Shown here piece after piece: positions 1 through 7,297 of a DNA stretch of 11,447 nucleotides. The stretch lies in contig MU634557.1 of the NCBI GenBank assembly GCA_026770595.1, positions 1-11,447 of the forward strand. Direction: 5' to 3'. A program made the position numbers and the translations under genes. Within the stretch, counting starts at the first letter, position 1. Each line of letters begins with the position of its first letter. Source of the DNA: Ochromonadaceae sp. CCMP2298. Its lineage: Eukaryota; Sar; Synurophyceae; Ochromonadales; Ochromonadaceae. The notes beneath the pieces are model-generated. The model was not told where the DNA came from. It worked only from the letters and a program-made list of their open reading frames with translations, and made no database searches.

Positions 1-192
1 AGAAAGATCAGTGGGGGTGGAGGTAACTGCCTTGGGCTTGGCGGCCTTGGCGGCCTTGGCGGCCTTGGCGGGCTTCGACGCAGATCCCCCATTGCCTGTC
101 CCCATTGCCGTCTGCTTCAGCTGGTGGATGCGCCCTGCGTAGTTGTGTGCTCCCTGGAGTGCAATAAGACACGCTTTATTCTTCCCAGACAT
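1..192 (-). CDS. Small basic protein with Ala/Lys-rich tail, partial (3' end outside window)
   Basis: An open frame runs on the minus strand from an ATG at 192-190 to the left edge without a stop, so only the first 64 codons are visible. The protein starts MSGKNKACLIALQGAHNYAG and continues through a Gly/Asn-rich stretch into a tail of repeated AAK units (about residues 44-54), encoded by a 9-bp DNA repeat near 39-70. Such Lys/Ala/Pro tails occur in histone H1-like and other nucleic-acid-binding basic proteins, but the first 35 residues match no domain I recognise, so I assign no function. It could continue into another exon beyond the edge. It is divergent from the Sec14-like gene and shares the 193-569 upstream region with it. 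The high GC and codon choice agree with the other host genes here. Confidence 0.55.
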   Translation of the reverse strand, partial: MSGKNKACLIALQGAHNYAGRIHQLKQTAMGTGNGGSASKPAKAAKAAKAAKPKAVTSTPTDLS

Positions 193-250
193 TGTGGGAA
201 AAAAGAGCACGTTCAAGCAATTATTGGGGTGAAAAAATGAAAAAACAGCA

Positions 251-373
251 ATGTTTTTTGGCAAAAAAAAGCGACATTTTTCGTCGAAAAATAGATGTTT
301 TTGGGGTAAATTGTTTTTTGGGTTAAAATGTCATATTTTCGCCGAAAAACATGGCTTTTTTCGCCGGAAAAAA
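251..373. repeat. Cluster of four AT-rich palindromes with CG or GC centres
   Basis: Four imperfectly repeated palindromic units lie in 123 bp: TTTTTTGGCAAAAAA (254-268), ATTTTTCGTCGAAAAAT (276-292), TTTTCGCCGAAAA (336-348) and TTTTTTCGCCGGAAAAAA (356-373). The first three are inverted repeats around one central base; the last has 7-bp arms around GCCG. ATG-type words recur between units, which suggests a decayed tandem array. The loops are too short for stable RNA hairpins, so protein binding to DNA or a repeat remnant fits better. Confidence 0.6.
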
Positions 374-394
374 TGGCTCGGCCTTTGGCGTCGA

Positions 395-439
395 AGTCGG
401 CCGCCAGTCGGCCAGAGACGACTCGACCGGCGGCCGACT
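395..439. repeat. GC-rich stem-loop with 16-bp arms
   Basis: AGTCGGCCGCCAGTCG at 395-410 and CGACCGGCGGCCGACT at 424-439 are inverted copies with one mismatch, separated by 13 bases. If transcribed in the leader of the Sec14-like gene, it would make a very stable hairpin about 130 bases before the proposed start codon. Confidence 0.65.
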
Positions 440-569
440 ATCTGGGCCGAATCGGCCGGAAGCCTGGCGGTGCAACAGGGTGCTTGGTACCTGGACGGAT
501 GCCAGCACAAGCCCGGACAGGGAGACCGCGTTGTTTCCCTTCTCTCAATTCCTGCATCGCTCTTGGAAG

Positions 570-1998
570 ATGCTGCTGCCACAGCTGACTCTGGTGCTCC
601 TCTGCTTGCTCCTAACGAACAAGGGCTGCTCCTCCACCAAGGCGAAGGCAGTGCCCACGCCCGCCGGCAGTGACTGCGATGAGGGCGCGAGCGAGCAGTG
701 CGCGATGAAGCAGGGCGATTTCCCCTCCCCTGGGGGGGCTGCGGAGGCCGGTAGGGCGCTGCAGTGGGGCGGCAAGGCGGCAACTGGTAAGGAGAAGGAG
801 GCCGTGGGCCAGCTGCGCGCCAAGGCGGAGAAATTATCCTCCAAGGGGAAGAACGCCTTCCTCGACTCGGTGACAGACACAGAGCTGCTGCGCTTCTTGC
901 GGTCCCGCAGCGGCGGCGTGGAGGAGGCCTGGAAGATGATTCTGGCGCACCTTAGCTGGCGTAGCTCCGAGTACGGCGCTGATTCTGCGTACACGCAGAC
1001 GCAGTTCCTGACCAGCCCTCTGCGCTCGGAGATGTTCTGGATGGGGCTCAATAGCCAGGGCTGCCCCACGCTGGTGGTGCGCACGCAGGTGCACGACGGG
1101 GTTTACTACAACGAAGACCCACACGTGTTCGGCAGGTGAGGGCAGGGGACGACAGGGGTCGGGGAGAGGGGATGGGGGGCAGGGGCAGGGGCAGGGAGAG
1201 ATGATCTCCGCCTTGCTAGACCAATCGCACAACCACCTATAACCTACACACATAACTCACCTCGGATAATTCATCACCCGCATTCCATAACCCTCCCCTC
1301 CCCTCCACACACACTCCTCCCCCCCAGCTTTCTAGCCTCCGTGCTGGAAGAGGGAAAAGCCAAGTACGGCGTGGGCACGGAGAGACAGATGTGCCTGCTG
1401 ATGGACCGAGCGGGGGTGGTGTGGCGCAACGGGGAGAAGAAGAAGGAGAAGCTGGACTTCGCGGTGGTGCCCAATCTCGTCGAGCTATTCAGACACGTTG
1501 TCACGCAGACGCTGGTGAGAGGCGAGAGGGTTGCGTTCGCTGTGTTTCTGCGTGGCTGTGTGACTGATCCCATAACTCTATGACTCTATGGTTCTATACC
1601 AATTCGCCAATTCTTACGTTACTACTCCATCTCCCCCTCCCCCCTTCCCCTCTCTTCGTGCCCCCACCCCCCAACGGCCCTCCCCACGCCCCCCAACCCC
1701 TGACTCTCAGAGCAACTACCCTGACCTCCTGGACTCCGCGCAGATCGTCCCTGCCTCGTGGTTTTTCTCTATGTGCTACAAGGTTACCTCCCGGGTGATG
1801 GATGCCAAGAGCAGAGCCAAGTTCATGATGGTCAAGGAGGCAGAGATTAGCTCCAAACTGCACCCCTTGTGGCACCCGCAGCACCTGCCAGAGCACCTGC
1901 TGGGCAGTAGCGCCACGTACAAGAGCAAGCTGGATATAGTGTACGACCCCTCGTCTGCGACCTTCCCGGAAAAGAAGAGCAGGAAGGTGTGGGCATAG
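570..1998 (+). CDS. CRAL-TRIO/Sec14-like lipid-binding protein, three exons
   Basis: The model joins 570-1135, 1328-1514 and 1711-1998 and encodes 346 aa. Donors are AG|GTGAGG and CTG|GTGAGA; acceptors are CCCCAG|C and CTCAG|AGC; phases agree at both junctions. The fold is that of CRAL-TRIO (Sec14) lipid-transfer proteins. ELLRFLRSRSGGVEEAWKM (105-123) matches the N-terminal helical part, GCPTLVVR (164-171) and LLMDRAGV (212-219) match central strands, and NYPDLLDS then SWFFSMCYKV match the C-terminal lipid-pocket region, ending in LPEHLLGS (310-317). Family members bind and move phosphoinositides or other hydrophobic ligands. The start was chosen because it gives a signal-like hydrophobic N-terminus (residues 2-16), which is unusual for a mostly cytosolic family. 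A longer start at 351 is open but low-complexity. The family call is firm; ligand and location are unknown. Confidence 0.85.
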
Positions 1999-2784
1999 AA
2001 TCATAGGGAATAGGGCATAGGAATAGAAGGGGCACACACACTTTAGTGATCCCAGATCCAGACAGACCAAATTCTATAGTGTATAATTCTATTATGATTC
2101 GCGTATTTTAACAAGTCGGGAAGTCAACAGTACTGTTATTGTCTTTGTCTTTGTCGAACAGCAAGGGTGGGGTCGTGGGAGTGAAGTGTGAGAACATATC
2201 TGACCGTTGCGGCCTCGCTTGTATCGAACAGCAGAGGCAGCGGAGACAGCAGGGGAGGCACTACCACTGCCACTGACCGGCGCCGCCACCCTCGCCACAT
2301 GCAAGTGCTGCGCCTTCCATACCTACCACACCTCCCATATCTCCCATGCCTCCCATACCCCCTGTGCCTTAGCAGCTGCGCAAGGGTAGACTTACTGTCA
2401 ACAATGTTAAACTATGCTAGTGTATGTTGCTGTCGACTATATACTATATTACATATACTTTTCATGTGTACTGAAACAAGCTCGGTACTGTATTAAAACC
2501 CGCAATGAACTGAGGATACTTTAATTTCCTTACGCGTGTGCAAAACTGTTGTATAATGTTGTGTTAACTGTTGTGTTGGGGGCTAATAGTCGGGGGCTAC
2601 TCACGGCCCTCAAATTCAATGTAAGATGAATACGTCTGATTTCTCTATTCGTCTGAATCTGGCATATTATCATCAGATTTATGCTGCCTGATCTATAGAT
2701 CAGACAGCAGTAGGTATATGTACCTACACTCTCAGGGTCTTTGAATGTACATCGTCTGCTCCTGAGTGTCGGTCCTCTAAGCCT
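1999..2784. other. Convergent intergenic spacer without a supported gene
   Basis: This 786-bp stretch lies between the stops of two convergent spliced genes. Open frames here are short and low-complexity, with no recognisable domain or splice pattern. It holds a short CTCCCATA-type tandem array near 2319-2362, AT-rich probable 3' UTR sequence and the palindrome at 2682-2709. Confidence 0.5.
2682..2709. repeat. 28-bp near-perfect palindrome
   Basis: TGCTGCCTGATCTA is followed directly by its inverted copy TAGATCAGACAGCA, with one mismatched pair. The inner 16 bp (CTGATCTATAGATCAG) are a perfect palindrome. It lies about 75 bp beyond the stop of the minus-strand gene, in the convergent spacer, so it may sit in 3' UTRs. 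GTCTGA/CAGAT words also recur just upstream. Confidence 0.7.
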
Positions 2785-4654
2785 CTAGAGGAGCTTGAAC
2801 AGTGCGTCCCCCTGCACGCCCATGGCGGGGGACCCGGACCCAGGGGACCCAGTGGAGAAGCAGCGTCTGGTGTTGAATGACGAGTGGTGCACGGGGAAGG
2901 GCTGCAGGAAGTCCAGCGCGATCGGGGAGTCCAGGGGTCTGGGGAGGAAGGGCGAGCTCGGGGAGGGGTGCACCGACCAAGGGGGGGGGTCTGATGGTAA
3001 GGGGGAGGAGCCGCAGTAAACAGGAACGGATTGGCAGGACCCGGGGCGGATGCTCTCGGGGCTGGTGCTGCCGCTGTTGCTCTCGAAGGGTGTCTCGAGG
3101 CACAGGGGGGGCTGGGACAGGGGCGGGTCCTCCAGGAGGTCCCAGGGGTTGCAGTCCGTTCGCTCGCCCATGGCCTCCTGCGCATCGTAGAAGACCGTCC
3201 TGGGGTTGAAGGAGAACTGCAACTCCTCCTCCTCCTCTTTGACGTCCAGGCTGGGATGGGGGTTGTATGTGTCAAAACGGGGCCTCTTAGGGGTGTACTC
3301 TTCCCCGTGGGGGTGTGAGGCAGATGTGGCAGTATGTACTGTATCACTACGGCGCCTAGGAATGGAGGATCTTGCAGGCTGCACGATCGTGCACTCATTC
3401 TGGAGGATCTTTCGCACCGCGGCGTTCACTGCCTCGACCAGGTTGAAGTCGAGGTCTGCCAGCACCTTGTGGGCCAGCAGCATGTTCGTGATGAAGGAGT
3501 ACTTGTCCTTGGACTTGTAGGGCGCGTTGCTGTCCAGGAAGTCGCGCAGGTAGGGGATGGTGGACCACACGCCCTCATCTACCGCCACGTAGACCTCTTC
3601 CTCGTCAGTCTCCACGAGAGTGGTGGAGCGGATCTCGAGAATGCACTCACACAGCACCTTCTGCTGGTTGAACTTGCGCCTGGTGCTCAGGTTGAACGAG
3701 TCGCAGTCCAGGATGCCGATGATGGCGTTCACCAGCAGCAGATGGCACCACCTGCAGAGGGTTGAAGGTTGAAGTTTGAAGTTTGAGGATTAATAATGTC
3801 ATAGCACTCTGGATCTCCTATGTGGGACTTACTTGCTTCGGGCACCGTCAATGACAGCAAACTCTGCGGGCACACCATCAAAATGCGCCTGCCAGTGAAT
3901 GGATGGATAGAGAGCAAGTAGGCAATTGCATCGTTAGAGATCAAGTGAACAAGTGCAAGTGCGGGTGGAGACGAAGTCGATTACCTTCTTGCTGGATGTG
4001 GAGAAGGCAGTGTCAAACTTCATCGAGAAGCGATCCACGATCGCGTTCCAGTTAAGCATCATCTTTAGAGCAGACAACTGTAGGAAGTGGATCGTGCGAG
4101 ATAAGGGTGTGGATCGTGCGAGATGTGGATCGTGGATCGTGGATCGTGCGAGGTGTGGATCGTGGATGGTGGATCGTGCGAGGAGAGGTCGTTGTCGTTG
4201 GAAGTGCGGTCGTTGTCGTTGGCGTGGTTCGTGCGCGGTGTGGATCGTGGTTCGAGTGAGTGAGTGAAAGAGGGAGTCGGGGGTGCACACGCTCACCCTG
4301 ACAGGTTGCGAACGGGACACGGACCTTCGCGGCCTCGGTGGCCCACTGCAGACGCTGCATGTCGAGTACGTAACTGCCGCCGATCGAGCAGTTGCGGCGG
4401 CCAGATGGGGTCTGGTTCTGATGGGGTCCCAGGATTTATTTTTGACAGGGCGATAATAGGAACCGTGCAGCGGTCACCCAAGCAGACATACCAGGAGAGT
4501 CATCAGATACGGCATGCAACGTAGGCGGATGCCGCCTTCTGACCGATGTATCCCTGGAAAACATATTAGTTTGGTGTAAAATAGTGGATGTCGACTGCCG
4601 TGGTTAAACAAACATACCCCGAGCATAACTAAAATTGATGAGACAAACAATCAT
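2785..4654 (-). CDS. Six-exon protein of unknown function, possibly nuclear
   Basis: The model runs 4654-4618, 4553-4492, 4417-4325, 4077-3985, 3888-3833 and 3751-2785 and gives 435 aa with all phases consistent. The best junctions are AAGAAG|GTAATC to GGCAG|GCG and AGCAA|GTAAGT to TGCAG|G; the first three exons and the GTCCGT donor at 4324 are less certain. Residues about 35-230 look globular and mostly helical: SYVLDMQRLQWATEAAK, LSALKMMLNWNAI, FDGVPAEFAVIDGARSK, CHLLLVNAIIGILDC and SFITNMLLAHKVLADLDF. The last 190 residues are Pro/Ser-rich and disordered, with basic clusters PRRRS (about 245-249) and KRPRF (about 269-273) that resemble nuclear localisation signals, then an acidic run at 286-290. 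I recognise no family. Exons are GC-rich, like the neighbouring host gene, and the start lies next to the virus-like block. Confidence 0.6.
4084..4262. repeat. Intronic GGATCGTG minisatellite
   Basis: The intron between proposed exons 3 and 4 of the unknown host gene consists mostly of imperfect copies of GTGGATCGTGCGAG and GTGGATCGTG, followed by GGTCGTTGTCGTTGG repeats and a GAGT run near 4255-4264. The variants suggest slippage and unequal exchange. It accounts for this intron (about 247 bp) being roughly three times longer than its neighbours. Confidence 0.7.
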
Positions 4655-4812
4655 CGGTTGCGCGGAGAGAAACAATGGCCTCTCCTCTCTGAGCTTATCG
4701 GAAGTTGTGGATTGGAGAGTGCAGAAATCAATCTAATTCAAAAAGCGTTTTTTCTTTGCGAACGGCTATTATACCTAGATACGCCCCCGTATAATGCGAT
4801 ACTTTTTGAGTT
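4655..4812. other. Boundary spacer between host-like and virus-like genes
   Basis: The spacer separates the proposed start of the spliced host gene from the stop of the first LamG gene. Intron-bearing, GC-rich genes end here and compact, intronless genes begin. No target-site duplication, terminal repeat or integrase gene can be seen, so the exact junction cannot be placed. The 4768-4795 hairpin lies inside it. Confidence 0.45.
4768..4795 (-). terminator. Putative transcript-end hairpin downstream of first LamG gene
   Basis: ATTATAC at 4768-4774 and GTATAAT at 4789-4795 form a perfect 7-bp stem with a 14-base loop. The hairpin lies 18 bp past the stop codon of the minus-strand LamG gene. Mimiviruses are known to end mRNAs at palindromic hairpins; use of such a signal here is inferred from position and shape. 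Confidence 0.4.
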
Positions 4813-6525
4813 CTAGTCCTGCATTGTGCCCTTAATCTCTTCTATTGAGAGAGGCCTTTTATACACACGAAAATTGCCAATGTCTCCATCGAAATATGGG
4901 TCGTTCGGATTATTACTCTTTCCAATGTATTGGAAAGAACGAAGTCCTGTCTCTGGATATGGTTCGTCACTGTATTCGGCGAACAGTGATCCGTTATGAT
5001 ATAATTTCCAATTCGACTTGATTTGATTGGGTTTGTTCAACACAGGCGTCTCGTATGTTTTACTAATTACGAATGCGAAATGATACCAATTGTTTCCTTG
5101 TGCAACACATGGTACACCAAGTTGAACCGAGTCTCCATTCGTTTCGGAAAAAATACCCGCGTGCAGATTATTATTTCTGAAGGCGACGAAAATGCCACTC
5201 TTCTGCTGGCCATTTCCAAAATCGAAGAGCCTTGGAAACGACTTGTCAGTTGCAGAAAATTTTGAACTTGGTCTGAACCAACATGCGAAGGTTACGCCTT
5301 CTGTACCCTGCACATCAAAACTTCCGTTCCATTGTAAAAATTGTTTTTGCGAGGAATCTAAACGCACGTATTGCAAAATGGTTCTGCTTCTGCCGTGCAT
5401 CTGAATGTAATTTGTCCTTAGCACGGTGGCGCTGTTTCTAAACTGATTATCACCAACACGCCTCGCGGGAATGATTGGTTCGTCATATCCAGGAAGGAGG
5501 GATGTTGTCGTGTCATCGGAATCGGAGTCCGACTTAAAAACGACACTACTTCCATCAAAAAAAAGATTGTCGTTTGAACTAACACTTTCTGTTTCTGTTT
5601 CTGTTTCTGTTTCTGTTTCTGTTTTTTGGGTATCTGAATCGATATTTTGAAAAGCGGGGTCAACTTCTGCCTCCATTTGTTTTTTTAAATAGAGGCTTCC
5701 TGCTTCGTCGTCGGTGAGCGGGGTTGCAAATAGCTCCACGTTTCGAAGCTTGACAGACTTATCACCGACCAACGTTCCGATCCATATTTTCACATTTTCT
5801 GCAGGAAGGACAATTGGCGAACCTGTTGATTGCCACGTGTGGATGAGCAAACCATTTTTGAACATTCGATATGTCGAATCAGAAAAGACAATCGTGCAAT
5901 GTGTTGCGATTTGAAGTGGTATGTTATTGTTTTTACGCTCGGTAGCTGCGTCTGCGCCGTCGTTCCATTCAGTCGTTGTCGACCGGCGTATGTGTAATGC
6001 TGTTTGGTTGGGCTGAATCCAAACGCCCGGACTTCGCCCAGCTCCTTTGAACCCATTGTAATTAATGTTTGTTGGGTCGCTCCCGTGTGTGCTAAATTGT
6101 ATGATTGGTCTCCAACTGTTTGTTACTTGAAGGATATAAATCCAAAAAGAGACAGCCATAGACTCCGTCCTCAGATAAATATTCAGACGCGGGTTTCCGA
6201 TATTTACCTTTCTAATGTGGATTTGCCTCAATAGAAATGACCCGTTCACATCTGTCTCATTCGGTTCTTTATTTTCCTCTTTGATGCATACCTGTTTGTT
6301 TTTGTAATTTGAATAATTGCTAAACCATACATTTTCTTTGAACAATTTTGGAGTCGTCGCAATCAGGTTGGTATGGTCTCCTGAAAACATTATTTGTGTA
6401 TCAGATTCATTCACGAACGACTCATAGTGGGAAGCGAAAATACATGACCGGGTCACAATCGAAGCGAAAATAAAGAGGAGCAAAGATAAAACAACAATAT
6501 TTCGCATTTTTGAGTGAAAGTTCAT
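4813..6525 (-). CDS. Membrane-anchored protein with two LamG/ConA-like domains (LamG-A)
   Basis: The 570-aa product begins MNFHSKMRNIVV, followed by a hydrophobic segment (about 9-24) that fits a signal anchor. A first LamG/concanavalin A-like domain spans about 105-285: SMAVSFWIYI, then WRPIIQF, a YRMFKNGLLI strand and ending VKLRNVELFATPLTDDEA. A linker holds a TETETE repeat (about 302-313) and an acidic SDSDSDD run. The second domain spans about 387-568: VTFACWFRP, NNWYHFAFVIS, WKLYHNGSLFAEY and GDIGNFRVYKRPLSIEEI, the typical LamG_3 ending. Such domains bind glycans or proteins. In algal giant viruses similar proteins are plausible fibre or surface components. An upstream in-frame start at 6651 would overlap the divergent ATPase gene, so 6525 is preferred; 6507 is also possible. 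No introns are seen. Confidence 0.85.
   Translation of the reverse strand: MNFHSKMRNIVVLSLLLFIFASIVTRSCIFASHYESFVNESDTQIMFSGDHTNLIATTPKLFKENVWFSNYSNYKNKQVCIKEENKEPNETDVNGSFLLRQIHIRKVNIGNPRLNIYLRTESMAVSFWIYILQVTNSWRPIIQFSTHGSDPTNINYNGFKGAGRSPGVWIQPNQTALHIRRSTTTEWNDGADAATERKNNNIPLQIATHCTIVFSDSTYRMFKNGLLIHTWQSTGSPIVLPAENVKIWIGTLVGDKSVKLRNVELFATPLTDDEAGSLYLKKQMEAEVDPAFQNIDSDTQKTETETETETETESVSSNDNLFFDGSSVVFKSDSDSDDTTTSLLPGYDEPIIPARRVGDNQFRNSATVLRTNYIQMHGRSRTILQYVRLDSSQKQFLQWNGSFDVQGTEGVTFACWFRPSSKFSATDKSFPRLFDFGNGQQKSGIFVAFRNNNLHAGIFSETNGDSVQLGVPCVAQGNNWYHFAFVISKTYETPVLNKPNQIKSNWKLYHNGSLFAEYSDEPYPETGLRSFQYIGKSNNPNDPYFDGDIGNFRVYKRPLSIEEIKGTMQD
5586..5624. repeat. TTTCTG hexamer array in a coding region
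   Basis: About six copies of TTTCTG (read as ACAGAA on the coding strand) encode the Thr-Glu repeat in the linker between the two LamG domains. Multiples of six bases keep the frame, so copy-number change would only alter linker length. Confidence 0.8.
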
Positions 6526-6582
6526 TTCTTGAAAAAATGTATATAATAATAATTTAAATAAATTTTTATTATTATTATATAT
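6526..6582. promoter_or_regulatory. AT-only divergent promoter
   Basis: The 57-bp gap between the divergent LamG-A and ATPase starts is almost entirely A and T. ATAATAATAAT at 6543-6553 and ATTATTATTAT at 6568-6578 are inverted copies around an AT-rich centre, and TATATAT abuts the ATPase start. An easily melted core serving both directions is likely. No exact copy of a named viral promoter motif is visible. Confidence 0.5.
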
Positions 6583-7257
6583 ATGCTCCTGTCTTATTTT
6601 GGGCAAAGCAAATTGGGTCGCCAGTTTAGGCTGAGGTTGAGGTTCAAGCACGACCCGTTCACCATCATCGGTCGATTCAACGCAAATCTGGCGCGGCGCG
6701 TTGAGTCAGAAGTCACTTGTGGACTGGGCGGCGTGAGAGTGCTGTGGGGTCCGCGGGGGACAGATAAGACGACGACAGTGCTAGCAGCATTGCAGCAGAT
6801 GCAACGCGATGGCAAAATCAGTGGCAGTCTGGCGATGGCACCGCCACCACCAAAACTGGCGATTCGACCGGCTGCGTGGTTCAGTCGTGGATTGGATGGT
6901 TTGTTACTCGAACACGAGAAACTTTCAGAAATCCTGCCCCATTTCAGTGCCAAGCTGCCGCCGTTTGTCATAGTGCTTGACCAGATGGAGACCTGCCCAC
7001 CGAACGAAGAACTACGTGTGATGGTGAAGACCCTGGCCGAGGACAGCAGCCTAACCCTGACATACGTTGTCATTCTCATCACAACGGACGCGGCTGCCGC
7101 TCTGACTATGTGGGAATGGAACGGTCGGCAGAAGATAACTTTGATGTTCGACCCTTCTGAGGCGGGATCGTGGGCAGAAGAGGGGGTCATGACACATGAT
7201 TGGGTCGAGGGTGTTGAATTGCTCCAGAGGGGATGCGGGAATGGAAATAAGTTTTAA
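6583..7257 (+). CDS. P-loop ATPase-like protein with altered Walker A
   Basis: The 224-aa product has GVRVLWGPRGTDKTTTV near residues 50-66. This matches a Walker A loop (GxxxxGK[ST], residues 56-63), but the conserved Gly before Lys62 is Asp61. PFVIVLDQ (127-134) fits Walker B with Asp133, although the usual second acidic residue is Gln. YVVILITTD (161-169) resembles the sensor strand of AAA+/STAND-type ATPases. FTIIGRFNANLARRVE (26-41) resembles the segment before the P-loop in such proteins. There is no visible C-terminal lid or effector domain, so it is short for the class. The altered loop could reduce nucleotide hydrolysis while keeping binding. The gene looks clearly more GC-rich than the LamG genes on either side, which suggests a separate origin. 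It diverges from LamG-A and converges on LamG-B with a 40-bp gap. Substrate unknown. Confidence 0.7.
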   Translation: MLLSYFGQSKLGRQFRLRLRFKHDPFTIIGRFNANLARRVESEVTCGLGGVRVLWGPRGTDKTTTVLAALQQMQRDGKISGSLAMAPPPPKLAIRPAAWFSRGLDGLLLEHEKLSEILPHFSAKLPPFVIVLDQMETCPPNEELRVMVKTLAEDSSLTLTYVVILITTDAAAALTMWEWNGRQKITLMFDPSEAGSWAEEGVMTHDWVEGVELLQRGCGNGNKF

Positions 7258-7297
7258 GCTTAACAACTTCACGGATTTTTATATTTGCCTTTTACCC

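Larger units (their letters stand above)
193..569. promoter_or_regulatory. Shared upstream region between two divergent genes
   Basis: This 377-bp spacer separates the start of the basic-protein gene from the proposed start of the Sec14-like gene. It has two very different halves. Positions 200-375 are rich in A and T runs and contain four short palindromes. Positions 376-450 are very GC-rich, with repeated CGGCC words and a long hairpin. A frame in phase with the Sec14-like gene is open from 351, but its product before 570 is low-complexity and crosses the hairpin, so I treat the stretch as promoter and 5' UTR rather than coding. I see no clear TATA box. Confidence 0.4.

Noticed and set aside
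351-569. N-terminal extension of the Sec14-like protein
   Set aside because: The frame is open but low-complexity, and it crosses palindromes and a strong hairpin; the start at 570 gives a signal-like N-terminus.
2188-2496. Possible small gene in the convergent spacer
   Set aside because: The product is repetitive (LPYLPHL-type) and derived from the CTCCCATA array, with no domain.
2877-3318. Plus-strand open frames over the last exon of the unknown gene
   Set aside because: Gly/Arg-rich, low-complexity products that are shadows of a GC-rich exon; the minus frame has consistent splice junctions.
5586-5624. Hexamer array as a CRISPR-like or regulatory repeat
   Set aside because: Units are six bases without spacers and encode an in-frame Thr-Glu linker.
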